Origin: Vulcaniibacterium tengchongense
GTDB taxonomy: Bacteria > Pseudomonadota > Gammaproteobacteria > Xanthomonadales > Xanthomonadaceae
Reading direction: 5' to 3'
Length of the DNA stretch: 64,000 nucleotides
Assembly (NCBI RefSeq): GCF_003814555.1
Contig: NZ_RKQN01000001.1
Span: forward strand, 1,094,566 to 1,158,565
Each line of letters opens with the position of its first letter. Position 1 is the first letter of the stretch. Position numbers and translations under genes: made by a program. Shown here piece by piece: positions 18,030 to 26,890 of the stretch. A model generated the notes under the pieces. That model saw only the letters and a program-made list of their open reading frames with translations. It ran no database searches and was not told the origin of the DNA.

Positions 18030-18890
18030 ATGACGACCGACCCCCTGTTCGAGACCCACCGCCCGCGCCTGTTCGCGCTGGCCTACCGGCTGCTGGGCAG
18101 CCGCAGCGACGCCGAGGACGTGGTCCAGGACGCCTGGCTGCGCTGGCGCCAGGCCGACCCGGCCGAGATCCGCGACCCCGAGGCCTGGCTGGTCACCGCC
18201 GCGACCCGGCTGGGGATCGACCGCCTGCGTCGGGTCCGCCACGAGCGCGAGACCTACACCGGCCCGTGGCTGCCCGAACCGCTGGAAGTCGACGAGGCGC
18301 CCGGCCCCGAGCGCGGCGCCGAGATCGCCCAGCAGGTCTCGCTGGCCTTCCTCGCCCTGCTGGAGCGGCTCGGGCCGGAGGAGCGCGCGGCCTTCCTGCT
18401 CAAGGAGGCGTTCGACTACGACTACGCGCAGATCGCCGAGCTGCTCGGCCACAGCGAGGCCAACTGCCGGCAGATGGTGCACCGCGCGCGCCTGCGCCTG
18501 CAGGCGGAGCGGCCGCGCTTCGCGGTCGAGCCCGACCGCCATCGCCGCCTGCTGGAGCGCTTCATGCACGCCGCGCGCGCCGGCGACCGCGACGCCATCG
18601 CCGCACTGCTCGCCGACAACGCGCGGCTGGTGTCGGACGGCGGCGGCAAGGCGGTGGCCGCGCGGCGGCCGCTGTTTGGCGCCGAACGCATCGCCCGGCT
18701 GTACTGGGCCGTGGCCCGCCGGCCCGGGCCGAAGGCCGAATGGCGGCTCGGCCGGGTCAACGGCGAGCCGGCGATCCTGCGCTGGCTGGACGGCCGCCTG
18801 CATTCGATCACCACGGTGACGATCGAGGACGACCGCATCGTCGAAGTGCTCTCGGTGATGAACCCCGACAAGCTGCGCGGCCTGGCCTGA
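18030..18890 (+). CDS. ECF41-family RNA polymerase sigma factor (SigJ-like)
   Basis: Protein of 286 aa. Sigma-2 (about 8-75, with ALAYRLLGSRSDAEDVVQDAW) is joined to sigma-4 (about 105-160) by a linker containing WLPEPL (80-85). A C-terminal NTF2/SnoaL-like extension (about 168-286) holds DGGGK (203-207) and NPDKL (278-282). These three motifs define ECF41 factors, in which the C-terminal domain replaces an anti-sigma factor and tunes activity (family knowledge). An ECF41-type promoter precedes the gene and another precedes the downstream AhpD-like gene, so autoregulation plus control of its neighbours is likely. The inducing signal is unknown. Confidence 0.93.
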   Translation: MTTDPLFETHRPRLFALAYRLLGSRSDAEDVVQDAWLRWRQADPAEIRDPEAWLVTAATRLGIDRLRRVRHERETYTGPWLPEPLEVDEAPGPERGAEIAQQVSLAFLALLERLGPEERAAFLLKEAFDYDYAQIAELLGHSEANCRQMVHRARLRLQAERPRFAVEPDRHRRLLERFMHAARAGDRDAIAALLADNARLVSDGGGKAVAARRPLFGAERIARLYWAVARRPGPKAEWRLGRVNGEPAILRWLDGRLHSITTVTIEDDRIVEVLSVMNPDKLRGLA

Positions 18891-18897
18891 GCGGCGC

Positions 18898-18924
18898 TGT
18901 CACGCCGCGGCGCCCTCGCCCGTC
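18898..18924 (+). promoter_or_regulatory. ECF41-type promoter of the AhpD/CMD-family genes
   Basis: TGTCACG (18898-18904), exactly 16 bases, then CGTC (18921-18924). It differs from the sigma gene's own promoter only at the last base of the -35. The first AhpD-like gene starts 48 bases downstream, leaving room for a leader of about 40 nt. Confidence 0.72.
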
Positions 18925-18972
18925 CTCCTCGCGTACCCGGCCGATGGCGGCCGCAAACGCGAGAAGACGACC

Positions 18973-19440
18973 ATGAACCGCATCGACTACACGAAGCACG
19001 CGCCCGAAGCGTTCCGGCATCTGCTCGAGCTGAGCGACCGGCTGCACAAGGGCGTGCTCGACCCGAACCTGCTCGAGCTGGTGTTCCTGCGCGTGTCGCA
19101 GATCAACGGCTGCGTGTTCTGCCTGGACATGCACGCCCACGCGCTGCGCAAGGCCGGCGTGGACCAGCGCAAGCTCGACACCCTGCCCGGCTGGCGCGAA
19201 AGCCCGCTGTTCGACGCGCGCGAGCGCGCCGCGCTGGCCTGGGCCGAGGCGCTCAACGCGCTGGATGCCGGGCCGCTGGAGGAGAACGCGCTGGAGGCGG
19301 TGCGCGCGCATTTCGACGAGCGCGAAGTCTCCGAGCTGACCTTCGCCGTCGGCGCGATCCGCGCCTGGAACGTGCTCAACGTCGGCCTGCGCCAGCCGCT
19401 GCCGGAAACCCCGTTCGAAGCCGCCGCGGACGCCGCCTGA
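18973..19440 (+). CDS. carboxymuconolactone decarboxylase/AhpD-family protein, copy 1
   Basis: Protein of 155 aa with the AhpD core: the redox pair CVFC followed by LDMH (about 51-58) inside an all-helical fold, as in alkylhydroperoxidase D and carboxymuconolactone decarboxylase-like proteins. Such proteins relay electrons to peroxide reductases or act as peroxidases. Genes of this family are the standard neighbours and targets of ECF41 sigma factors; here the gene follows one directly and has its promoter motif. GAGAAG lies upstream of the ATG. Substrate unknown. Confidence 0.87.
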   Translation: MNRIDYTKHAPEAFRHLLELSDRLHKGVLDPNLLELVFLRVSQINGCVFCLDMHAHALRKAGVDQRKLDTLPGWRESPLFDARERAALAWAEALNALDAGPLEENALEAVRAHFDEREVSELTFAVGAIRAWNVLNVGLRQPLPETPFEAAADAA

Positions 19441-19505
19441 CCGCCTCCGCGAAGCGCCGGGCGCTCCCGCCCGGCCGCCGCGCCCCTCATCCGAACCCGA
19501 TCGCC

Positions 19506-19952
19506 ATGTCCCATCCCCACATCGAATACCCGAAGCACGCCCCCGAGGCCTACCAGCAGCTGCTCAGGCTGAGCCACCAGCTGCACAAGGGCGGGCTCGG
19601 CCAGCGCCTGCTCGAACTGCTGTTCCTGCGCCTGTCGCAGATCAACGGCTGCGTGTTCTGCATGGACCTGCACTCCACGTCGTTGCGCAAGGCCGGCGTC
19701 GACCAGCGCACGCTCGACACCCTGCCCGGCTGGCGCGAAAGCCCGCTGTTCGACGCGCGCGAGCGCGCCGCGCTGGCCTGGGCCGAGGCGCTGAACGCGC
19801 TCGGCGCGCGGCCGCTGCCGGAACACGCGCTCGAGGCCGTGCGCGCGCACTTCGACGAGCGCGAAGTGTCCGAGCTGGCCTTCGCCGTCGGCACGATCCG
19901 CGCCTTCAACATGCTCAGCGTCGGCCTGCGCAAGCCGCTGCCGGCCGCCTGA
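19506..19952 (+). CDS. carboxymuconolactone decarboxylase/AhpD-family protein, copy 2
   Basis: Protein of 148 aa, a close tandem paralog of the preceding gene: both share INGCVFC, TLPGWRESPLFDARERAALAWAEALNAL and AHFDEREVSEL almost unchanged. The redox pair CVFC and following His are kept, so it should be active. No ECF41 motif lies in the 65-bp spacer, only a GC hairpin (GCCGGGCG/CGCCCGGC), so it is probably read from the upstream promoter. The duplication appears recent, since long runs match in DNA as well. Confidence 0.86.
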   Translation: MSHPHIEYPKHAPEAYQQLLRLSHQLHKGGLGQRLLELLFLRLSQINGCVFCMDLHSTSLRKAGVDQRTLDTLPGWRESPLFDARERAALAWAEALNALGARPLPEHALEAVRAHFDEREVSELAFAVGTIRAFNMLSVGLRKPLPAA

Positions 19953-20042
19953 TCCGGCAGCCCGCGCCGCCGCGCGTCGCGACGGCGACGCCTTCACGGC
20001 GGCGCATGCTAGGGTCGCTCGCGTCCGCCCTTCGCGCCGCCG

Positions 20043-20846
20043 ATGAAGATCGCCACGTTCAACGTCAACGGCATCAACACGCGCCTGCCCGCGGTGCTGG
20101 CCTGGCTCGGGCGCGAGCGCCCGGATGTGGCCTGCCTGCAGGAACTGAAGGCGGCGCACGAGGCGTTTCCGCGGCAGGCGATCGAGGCGGCCGGCTACGG
20201 CGTGGTCTGGCACGGGCAGAAGGCCTGGAACGGCGTCGCCATCCTCGCCCGCGACGCGCAACCGGTGGAGGTGCGGCGCGGGCTGCCGGGCGACCCTGGC
20301 GACGCGCAGAGCCGCTACCTCGAGGCCGAGGTCGGCGGCGTGCTGGTCGGCTGCCTGTACCTGCCCAACGGCAACCCGCAGCCGGGCCCCAAGTTCGACT
20401 ACAAGCTGGCCTGGTTCGACCGCCTGATCGCGCACGCGCAGCGCCTGTGGGACAGCGGCGCGCCGGTGGTGCTGGCCGGCGACTACAACGTGGTGCCGAC
20501 CGACGAGGACATCTACGACCCGCGTTCCTGGCGCAAGGACGCGCTGCTGCAGCCGGAAAGCCGCGAACGCTACCGGCGCCTGCTGGACCAGGGCTGGACC
20601 GATTCGCTGCGCCAGGCGTTCGGCGACCGCCGCGTCTACACGTTCTGGGACTATTTCCGCAACCGCTGGGAACGCGACGCCGGCCTGCGCATCGATCACC
20701 TGCTGCTGAGCGCGCCATTGGCCCAGCGCCTGGAGACGGCGGGCGTGGACCGCTGGGTGCGCGGCGAACCGCGGCCGAGCGACCACGCGCCGGCCTGGGT
20801 GCAGCTCGGCGCGGCGCGGCGGACGCGGCGGCGCACGGCGAAGTGA
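20043..20846 (+). CDS. xth: exodeoxyribonuclease III
   Basis: Protein of 267 aa of the exonuclease-endonuclease-phosphatase fold. Visible motifs are the N-terminal FNVNGINTRL, the metal-binding QELKA Glu, GDYNVVP and the C-terminal DYFRNRW...LRIDHLL plus SDHAPAW. The enzyme is a Mg-dependent AP endonuclease and 3'-5' exonuclease in base-excision repair. Full length. Stand-alone gene. Confidence 0.92.
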   Translation: MKIATFNVNGINTRLPAVLAWLGRERPDVACLQELKAAHEAFPRQAIEAAGYGVVWHGQKAWNGVAILARDAQPVEVRRGLPGDPGDAQSRYLEAEVGGVLVGCLYLPNGNPQPGPKFDYKLAWFDRLIAHAQRLWDSGAPVVLAGDYNVVPTDEDIYDPRSWRKDALLQPESRERYRRLLDQGWTDSLRQAFGDRRVYTFWDYFRNRWERDAGLRIDHLLLSAPLAQRLETAGVDRWVRGEPRPSDHAPAWVQLGAARRTRRRTAK

Positions 20847-21073
20847 GGCGGCCCTGCTTCCGGCCGGGGCCATCCGCGCAGGCGGCACACGCGGCGCGAC
20901 GGCGGCCATCGAACCCGGCAACGGCGGGATGCGGCTCCCGCCCCGGCACCTGCGCTCCGTTCGGGTCGAACCGCGAACTGCGCTGGGGTTTCAAGCTCTC
21001 CTCACGCGCTCTTGCCGCGCCGCTAACCCTGCGCTCCCCAGCATGTCCTCGCCCGACCGGAGGAGACGCCAAG

Positions 21074-21649
21074 GTGAGCAGACGAACCGAACCCCATCCG
21101 CGACAGTCCCGCTACCACGGCCTGCCGTCGGTCACCGATCGCGCCTGGGGCCAGCGCCCGGGCGACGAGGACGCGTTCGGCACGCCGGGCGAGCTCGGCG
21201 GCTGGGGCGACTTCCGCGAACCCGCGCCGCGGCGCGACGCGCGCCCGAGCCAACGCGGACGCGGCCCGCGCGACGCGTTCCGCCCCGACGACCGCATCTA
21301 CGACGAGCTGAACCAGCGCCTGGCCGACGATCCGGAGATCGACGCGCACGAGATCCTGGTCGCGGTCGAGGACGCCACCGTGATCCTGACCGGCGAGGTG
21401 CCGAGCCGGCGGATGAAATACCTCGCCGAGGAAGTCGCCAGCCGCGTGCGCGGCGTGCGCGAGATCCACAACCACCTCACCGTCGACCGCGGCGACCGCG
21501 CCGGCGGACCACCGGGGCGCGCGGTGCGCAGCGGCCACGACCAGCAGGGCAGCGGCTTCTCCAGCTCGGCCTTCGACCAGCGCGACGATGTCGACGACGC
21601 TCTGCGCGATGCGCAGCGCCGCGGCCGTCCGAGGCCCCGCGAGGGCTGA
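21074..21649 (+). CDS. BON-domain protein
   Basis: Protein of 191 aa from a GTG at 21074 (GGAGGAGA upstream; no in-frame ATG fits). The N-terminal third is polar and disordered; the BON domain lies at about 73-140 (DRIYDELNQRLADDPEIDAHEILVAVEDATVILTGEVPSR, split here by its usual loop). The C-terminal tail is low-complexity. BON domains bind phospholipid or other envelope ligands. No signal peptide is visible, so the protein is probably cytoplasmic and associated with the membrane or with the osmotic stress response; this is inference. Confidence 0.72.
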   Translation: MSRRTEPHPRQSRYHGLPSVTDRAWGQRPGDEDAFGTPGELGGWGDFREPAPRRDARPSQRGRGPRDAFRPDDRIYDELNQRLADDPEIDAHEILVAVEDATVILTGEVPSRRMKYLAEEVASRVRGVREIHNHLTVDRGDRAGGPPGRAVRSGHDQQGSGFSSSAFDQRDDVDDALRDAQRRGRPRPREG

Positions 21650-21668
21650 GGGCGCGATCGGAGCGCGG

Positions 21669-21698
21669 AAAAAACGACGGCCGCTCGCGCGGCCGTCG
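21669..21698 (-). terminator. rho-independent terminator of the outer-membrane barrel gene
   Basis: Perfect 9-bp stem GACGGCCGC/GCGGCCGTC with loop TCGC (21676-21697), followed on the minus strand by TTTTTT. It lies 27 bp past the stop of the barrel gene. Confidence 0.88.
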
Positions 21699-21724
21699 CT
21701 GCTTCCGGTGCCCGGACCCGAGGC

Positions 21725-22333
21725 TCAGAACTTGTACTCGAAGAACGCCGAGTACATCTCGGTGTTGAAGTTCTGCTTGACGCCCGCCTCTTCGATCTTC
21801 AGGCGGTTGTCGTAGTTGTCGTACGCCAGGCCCGCGCGCAGGTTTTCGGTGATCTTGTAGCCGACGCCGGCGCCGGCGTACCAGCCTTCGTTGTTGTGGG
21901 TGCCGAGGCGGCGGGACGCCCCGCCCAGCGACGCGGTCAGCTCGTTGTCCGCGCGGAACCAGCCGCCGCGGATCCCGGCGAACCAGTTGCTGCCGCCGAA
22001 GTCGTACTGCAGGTTGCCGCCGACGGTCACGCCATGGGCCTTCCAGCCCAACGTGCCGGCGTGGTCGGCCGCGGAAACCGACGAGCTGCCCAGATCGGCG
22101 TAGCCGGCCTCGACGCCGTAGTTGAGCGCGCCGCCCCAGCGATAGCCGGCACGCACCGCATAGGCGCTGTCGCGACGGTCGGTCGTCAGCCCCTCGTCCG
22201 GGACTTTGATTTCGTTGGAGGAAATGCCGCCATGGACGGCAGCGAAGAAGCCGCTGTCGGACTCGGCGGCGGAGGAGACCGCCGGAGCGGCGATCAAGGC
22301 GAGGCCGAGGGCGGCGACGAGAGTCCTGTTCAA
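21725..22333 (-). CDS. outer-membrane beta-barrel protein (OmpA-like/opacity type)
   Basis: Protein of 202 aa. A signal peptide (about 1-22, cleavage near SSAAE) is followed by alternating amphipathic strands of an 8-strand barrel, with repeated G-Y/W patterns (AVRAGYRWGG, YGVEAGYADLG, NWFAGIRGGWF, GWYAGAGVGYKI, LRAGLAYDNYDN). It ends in F (FFEYKF), the BAM recognition signal. It has no periplasmic OmpA domain. Function is probably structural or adhesive; no specific assignment is possible. Confidence 0.82.
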   Translation of the reverse strand: MNRTLVAALGLALIAAPAVSSAAESDSGFFAAVHGGISSNEIKVPDEGLTTDRRDSAYAVRAGYRWGGALNYGVEAGYADLGSSSVSAADHAGTLGWKAHGVTVGGNLQYDFGGSNWFAGIRGGWFRADNELTASLGGASRRLGTHNNEGWYAGAGVGYKITENLRAGLAYDNYDNRLKIEEAGVKQNFNTEMYSAFFEYKF

Positions 22334-22494
22334 AACGCGTTCTCCTGGGGGATGGAAACGTTCAACGCCGGCCCGGGTCCGGCGACGGGCGGGCAGTGTC
22401 GCGGTAAAAATTTCGTTCCTCCATGCAACTTTTCCGAAAATCCCCCCGTGCCGGCCCTTCGGAGCGCCGGGTCCGATCCAGGCACAATGCCGGC

Positions 22495-24363
22495 ATGCCC
22501 CCCGCGCATTCGCCCGCCTCCGACGGCCGCGCCCCGCTCAGCCTGCGCCAGCGCTTCGACGCGCTGCGCAACCTGCCGCCGTTCCTGCGCCAGATCTGGA
22601 CCGCGAGCCCGGGCCTGACCCTGGCCACGCTGGGCCTGCGCCTGGTGCGCGCGTTCCTGCCGATCGCCACGCTCTACGTCGGCAAGCTGATCATCGACGA
22701 GGCGGTGCGCCTGGTCGCCACCGGCGGATTCGATTCGCTCGCGGCCGCCTGGCGCAGCGGGCAGCTCGACACGCTGGCGGCGCTGCTGCTGCTCGAACTG
22801 GGGCTGGCGATCGGCTCGGACCTGCTCGGCCGCCTGGTCGCCTACGGCGACGGCCTGCTCTCGGAACTGTTCGCCAACGCCACCAGCGTGCGGTTGATGG
22901 AGCATGCGGCCACGCTCGACCTGGAGGACTTCGAGAATCCGGACCTGCAGGACAGGCTCGACCGCGCCCGCCGCCAGACCATGAGCCGCCTCAACCTGAT
23001 GAGCCAGCTGTTCGGCCAGGTGCAGGACAGCATCACCGTGGCCGGCTTCGCCGCCGGGCTGCTGATCTACGCGCCGTGGCTGATCGCGCTGCTGGCGCTG
23101 GCGCTGGTGCCGGCCTTCGTCGGCGAGGCGCACTTCAACGCGCTGGGCTATTCGCTCAACTTCGCCTGGACCCCGGAGCGGCGCCAGCTGGAATACGTGC
23201 GGCAGATGGGCGCGAGCGTGGAGACGGCGAAGGAAGTGAAGATCTTCAACCTCCACCGCTTCCTGATCGCGCGCTATCGTGAACTGGCCGAGCGCTTCTA
23301 CCGCGCCAACCGGGCGCTGGCGCGCCGGCGCGCGCTGTGGGGCACGCTGCTGGCCGCGCTGGGCACGCTGGGCTACTACGTCGCCTACGCCTACATCGCC
23401 TGGCGCACAGTCCGCGGCGACTTCAGCATCGGCGACCTCACCTTCCTCGCCGGCAGCTTCCTGCGCTTGCGGCAGTTGCTGGAGGGGCTGCTGGTCGGCT
23501 TCTCGCAGGTCGCCGGCCAGGCGCTCTACCTAGACGACCTGTTCTCGTTCTTCGAGCTGAAGCCGCAGATCGCCTCGCCGCCGGACGCACGCCCGGTGCC
23601 GCGGCCGATCGCGCGCGGCTTCGCGTTCGAGAACGTCGGCTTCCGCTACCCCGACGCGGAACGCTGGGCCCTGCGCGGTCTCGATTTCGAGCTGCGCGCG
23701 GGCGAGGTGCTGGCCCTGGTCGGCGAGAACGGCGCCGGCAAGACCACCCTGGTCAAGCTGCTGGCGCGGCTGTACGACCCGGACGAGGGCCGCATCCTGC
23801 TCGACGGCCGCGACCTGCGCGAGTACGACCTCGACGACCTGCGCGGCAACATCGGCGTGATCTTCCAGGACTTCGTCCGCTACCACCTGACCGTGGGCGA
23901 GAACATCGGCGTCGGCCGGATCGAGGCGATGGACGACGCCGCGCGCATCCGCGAGGCCGCGCGCCGCGCCGGCGCCGACGGCCTCGTCGCGGGCCTGCCG
24001 CTGGGCTACGACCAGGTGATCGGCCGCCGTTTCAGGAACGGCGTCGACCTGTCCGGCGGGCAATGGCAGAAGATCGCGATCGCCCGCGCCTACATGCGCG
24101 ACGCGCAGGTGATGATCCTCGACGAGCCGACCGCGGCGCTGGACGCGCGCAGCGAGTTCGAGGTGTTCCAGCGCTTCAAGGAGCTCTCGCGCGGCAAGAC
24201 CGCGGTGTTGATCTCGCACCGCTTCGGCAGCGTGCGCATGGCCGACCGCATCCTGGTGCTCGCCGAGGGCCGGCTGGAGGCCAGCGGCACGCACGAACAG
24301 CTGCTGGCCCAGGGCGGGCGCTACGCCGAACTGTTCGAGCTGCAGGCGGCGGGCTATCGCTGA
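22495..24363 (+). CDS. ABC transporter, fused permease and ATPase
   Basis: Protein of 622 aa. The N-terminal transmembrane domain (about 40-330, five to six helices) is followed by the nucleotide-binding domain (about 370-600): Walker A GENGAGKTT, Q-loop FQD, signature LSGGQWQK, Walker B MILDEPTAALD and the H-loop ISHRF. This is the half-transporter layout of exporters such as the MsbA/ABCB or peptide/lipid type; it should act as a homodimer in the inner membrane. The start ATG at 22495 is preferred over one at 22423 because the extra residues are polar and unlike the family. Cargo unknown. Confidence 0.9.
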   Translation: MPPAHSPASDGRAPLSLRQRFDALRNLPPFLRQIWTASPGLTLATLGLRLVRAFLPIATLYVGKLIIDEAVRLVATGGFDSLAAAWRSGQLDTLAALLLLELGLAIGSDLLGRLVAYGDGLLSELFANATSVRLMEHAATLDLEDFENPDLQDRLDRARRQTMSRLNLMSQLFGQVQDSITVAGFAAGLLIYAPWLIALLALALVPAFVGEAHFNALGYSLNFAWTPERRQLEYVRQMGASVETAKEVKIFNLHRFLIARYRELAERFYRANRALARRRALWGTLLAALGTLGYYVAYAYIAWRTVRGDFSIGDLTFLAGSFLRLRQLLEGLLVGFSQVAGQALYLDDLFSFFELKPQIASPPDARPVPRPIARGFAFENVGFRYPDAERWALRGLDFELRAGEVLALVGENGAGKTTLVKLLARLYDPDEGRILLDGRDLREYDLDDLRGNIGVIFQDFVRYHLTVGENIGVGRIEAMDDAARIREAARRAGADGLVAGLPLGYDQVIGRRFRNGVDLSGGQWQKIAIARAYMRDAQVMILDEPTAALDARSEFEVFQRFKELSRGKTAVLISHRFGSVRMADRILVLAEGRLEASGTHEQLLAQGGRYAELFELQAAGYR

Positions 24364-24527
24364 GGCCTCCCCTCCGCGGCCGGAGGGCGCCGCCGCGGCG
24401 GTCGCGCCCGCGTCGCGCGCGTCCGCTCGCTCCCTGTCCGGGCCGCCCACGCCCCTTCCTGCGGCCGAAACACGTTGCAAGCGAACGTGTGGCAGCATTC
24501 GGGCTTTCCATCGCGGAGATCCGTTCC

Positions 24528-25754
24528 ATGCGCCCAGCCTCGCCTCGTCCTCTCGCCCTCGCCGTCGCCTTCGGCCTCTCGCTCGCGCTCGCCGCGTGCC
24601 AGGCGCGCCAGGACGGCGCGGCGCCCGCCGCGCAGGCCGCGCCCAAGGCGCAGGCGTCGCGGACGGTGGCCAGCCAGCTCGGCCCGGTGCAGGTCACCGA
24701 GATCGCGAGCGGCCTGGAGCACCCCTGGGCGGTGGCGCTGCTGCCGGACGGCGGCTTCCTGGTCACCGAGCGCCCGGGCCGCCTGCGCCGCATCGGCGCC
24801 GACGGCACGGTGTCCGCGCCGCTGGCCGGCGTCCCCGCGGTGTTCGCCGAAGGCCAGGGCGGCCTGCTCGACGTGGTGCTGGCGCCGGACTTCACCCGCA
24901 GCCGCCGCATCTACCTGAGCTACGCCGAGCCCGGCGAGAACGGCACGGCCGGCACCGCGGTGGCCACCGCCACGCTCGGCGACAACGCCCTGGGCGACGT
25001 CAAGGTGATCTACCGCCAGCAGCCCAAGCTCGAGGGGCCGAACCACTTCGGCTCGCGCATCGCCTTCGACGGCCAGGGCCACGTCTTCATCAGCCAGGGC
25101 GAGCGCAACGACCGCCCGACCTCGCAGAAGCTGGACATGCTGCAGGGCAAGCTGGTGCGCCTGAACCTCGACGGCAGCGTGCCCGCGGACAATCCGTTCG
25201 TCGGCCGCCAGGACGCGCGCCCGGAGATCTGGAGCTACGGCCACCGCAACTCGCAGTCGCTGGCAGTCGATCCGCGCACCGGCAAGCTGTGGGAGGCCGA
25301 GCACGGCCCGCGCGGCGGCGACGAGATCAACCTGCCCGAGCCCGGCAAGAACTACGGCTGGCCGCTGGCCACCCACGGCATCAACTATTCCGGGCTGAAG
25401 ATCCCCGAGGCCGTCGGCACCCGCGCGCCGGGCACCGAGCCGCCGTACCACGTGTGGGAGAAGTCGCCGGCGCTGTCGGGCATGGCGTTCTACGTGAACC
25501 GGCCGAACTCGAAGTGGAACGACAGCCTGTTCCTCGGCGCGCTGTCCGACGGCAGCCTGATCCGGCTGAGCCTCGAAGGCGACAAGATCGTCGGCGAGGA
25601 GCGCCTGCTGAAGGAGCTCGGCGCGCGCATCCGCGACGTGCGGGTCGGCGCCGACGGCAAGGTCTACGTCGTCACCGACGACAGCGACGGCAAGCTGCTG
25701 CGCCTGGATCCGCCCGGCGGGCAGGCCCCCGCCGCGAACGCGTCCGGCGGCTAG
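24528..25754 (+). CDS. PQQ-dependent sugar dehydrogenase-like lipoprotein
   Basis: Protein of 408 aa. The signal peptide ends in the lipobox LALAAC, so it is a periplasm-facing lipoprotein. A six-bladed beta-propeller follows with the soluble aldose dehydrogenase (YliI/sGDH-like) motifs: LEHPWAVALLPDGG, TERPGRLRRI, GQGGLLDV, GERND, SYGHRNSQ, EHGPRGGDE and KNYGWP. The catalytic His of the family lies in the GHRN motif. The family oxidises aldose sugars with PQQ and Ca; whether the host makes PQQ cannot be seen here. Confidence 0.87.
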   Translation: MRPASPRPLALAVAFGLSLALAACQARQDGAAPAAQAAPKAQASRTVASQLGPVQVTEIASGLEHPWAVALLPDGGFLVTERPGRLRRIGADGTVSAPLAGVPAVFAEGQGGLLDVVLAPDFTRSRRIYLSYAEPGENGTAGTAVATATLGDNALGDVKVIYRQQPKLEGPNHFGSRIAFDGQGHVFISQGERNDRPTSQKLDMLQGKLVRLNLDGSVPADNPFVGRQDARPEIWSYGHRNSQSLAVDPRTGKLWEAEHGPRGGDEINLPEPGKNYGWPLATHGINYSGLKIPEAVGTRAPGTEPPYHVWEKSPALSGMAFYVNRPNSKWNDSLFLGALSDGSLIRLSLEGDKIVGEERLLKELGARIRDVRVGADGKVYVVTDDSDGKLLRLDPPGGQAPAANASGG

Positions 25755-25922
25755 CACGGCCCTGGCCGGGCTGCGCCCTGTTCCGCGGAACGAATCGCGG
25801 GGAACGGCAACGGACGGTTTTCTCGTTCCCCTTGACGCTCCCGGCCAGGCGGGGTGGCCGGGCAAGCGGCGCCCGGGGTGCCGGCCGAGCCGCGCCGCCG
25901 CGAACGGTTCCTGCCGGGACGG

Positions 25923-26312
25923 CTAGTGCCGGTTCGCGGCAGCCGCGGCCATCTCCTCGGCCAGGCGGCGCTCGAACTGTTCGAAGCTCAGGCCCTGCTC
26001 GGCCGCCTCCCGCTCGGCCGCCCGGCGCAGGGTCGCCGAACAGCTCAGGCGCACCTGCGTGCCCTCGCGCTCGTGCAACGCCGCGGCGCGGCGCAGGATG
26101 GCCAGTGCGCGGGCGGCGCTGTGCGTGTCGCCGACGATCTTCCCGCCCAGGCCTAGGGTCCATTCGCCTTCGCGGCGGACGATGCCGCCGAGCAGCTCGC
26201 CCTGGCGATCGCGCAGGTCGGCGTGCGGCTCGATCGGGGCCGCCTCCGTCTCGCCTGCGGTCCTGGCGCGGCGCTTGCCGGCATTGCGGCGCGCCTTGGA
26301 ATGGATGGACAT
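25923..26312 (-). CDS. conserved-looking protein of unknown function
   Basis: Protein of 129 aa that I do not recognise. It has a basic N-terminus (KARRNAGKRRAR), a middle strand-rich stretch (GELLGGIVRREGEWTLGLGG) and a C-terminal helical half (ARALAILRRAAALHEREG, then AAEREAAEQGLSFEQFERRLAEEMA) that could pack as a helical hairpin. No signal or membrane segment. It lies 52 bp upstream of the interrupted DUF488 gene on the same strand, so the two may once have formed a unit. Confidence 0.6.
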   Translation of the reverse strand: MSIHSKARRNAGKRRARTAGETEAAPIEPHADLRDRQGELLGGIVRREGEWTLGLGGKIVGDTHSAARALAILRRAAALHEREGTQVRLSCSATLRRAAEREAAEQGLSFEQFERRLAEEMAAAAANRH

Positions 26313-26364
26313 GGCGCATCTCCGGCGGGAACGCGCCCATCATAGCCGGCCGCCCGTCGACGCC

Positions 26365-26745
26365 TCAGAACAGCGGGCTCTGCCGCTCGTCGTCGGCGGC
26401 CGAGTAGCTCAGCCGGCCGTCGACCCGTCGCGCGGCGCCGGTGTACGGATGCTCCTCCGCCCGGCCGGGCGCCATCAGGTGCACCACCCGCCAGCCGCTC
26501 GCCTTGAAATCGTCGGCGATCAGGCCGCGGTGGCACTGCCACCACATCGCCTCCGCGCACATCATCGCGGTCGGCGCGGCGCGCGCCAGCGCGTCCAGGC
26601 GGTCGCGCGCGGCGCGGTACTCCGCGCTCGCCATGTGGTCGGCGTAGCCGCGGAACGCGGCATTGCGCCAAGCGGTGTTCGGCGAGTCCGGCCTCGCCCG
26701 CCGGCGCCCGCCGAGGCCGGGCAGCGGCACGTAGCGGATGCCCGC
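26365..26745 (-). pseudogene. DUF488 gene, 3' fragment cut off by the prophage
   Basis: The C-terminal about 126 codons of a DUF488-family protein: GIRYVPLPGLGGRRRA, the MCAEAMWWQCHR motif with its conserved Cys and His, and the terminal DERQSPLF. The frame runs unbroken into prophage DNA at 26746, but the N-terminal half is missing; it is found at the other end of the prophage (63915-64000), ending ...LAEAG exactly where this part resumes with IRY. The gene is therefore split by insertion. DUF488 proteins are small cytoplasmic proteins of unsettled function. Confidence 0.9.
26741..26745. repeat. left target-site duplication CCCGC
   Basis: Five bases directly before the phage end TGTGA. The same five bases follow the other end (63915-63919). 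Removing the prophage and one copy rejoins the DUF488 frame as ...EAG-IRY..., which proves the boundary. Confidence 0.93.
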
Positions 26746-26753
26746 TGTGACCC

Positions 26754-26773
26754 GACACCTGGAGTGATCAAAC
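26754..26773 (+). promoter_or_regulatory. transposase binding site L1 (predicted)
   Basis: GACACCTGG followed by AGTGATC, eight bases inside the left end. It matches the inward-facing GACAnnTGG element at the other four sites; the TTGCGC half is degenerate here. Confidence 0.65.
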
Positions 26774-26870
26774 GGGATAAGGCGGAACAAGGCGGGAAAA
26801 AACGGCACGAAAGGCCAGAAAAACAAGGCTTTGAGCCCAGTTGAGCGCTCCCGGCCAAGCACTCCGCCAC

Positions 26871-26890
26871 GACAAATGGATTGCGCATCG
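26871..26890 (+). promoter_or_regulatory. transposase binding site L2 (predicted)
   Basis: GACAAATGGATTGCGCATCG. It matches right site R1 at 17 of 20 positions and points inward, as MuA subsites do. Confidence 0.72.

Noticed and set aside
24368-24387. CCCTCCG/CGGAGGG hairpin after the ABC transporter
   Set aside because: Short GC stem without a T-run; such stems are frequent by chance at this GC content.
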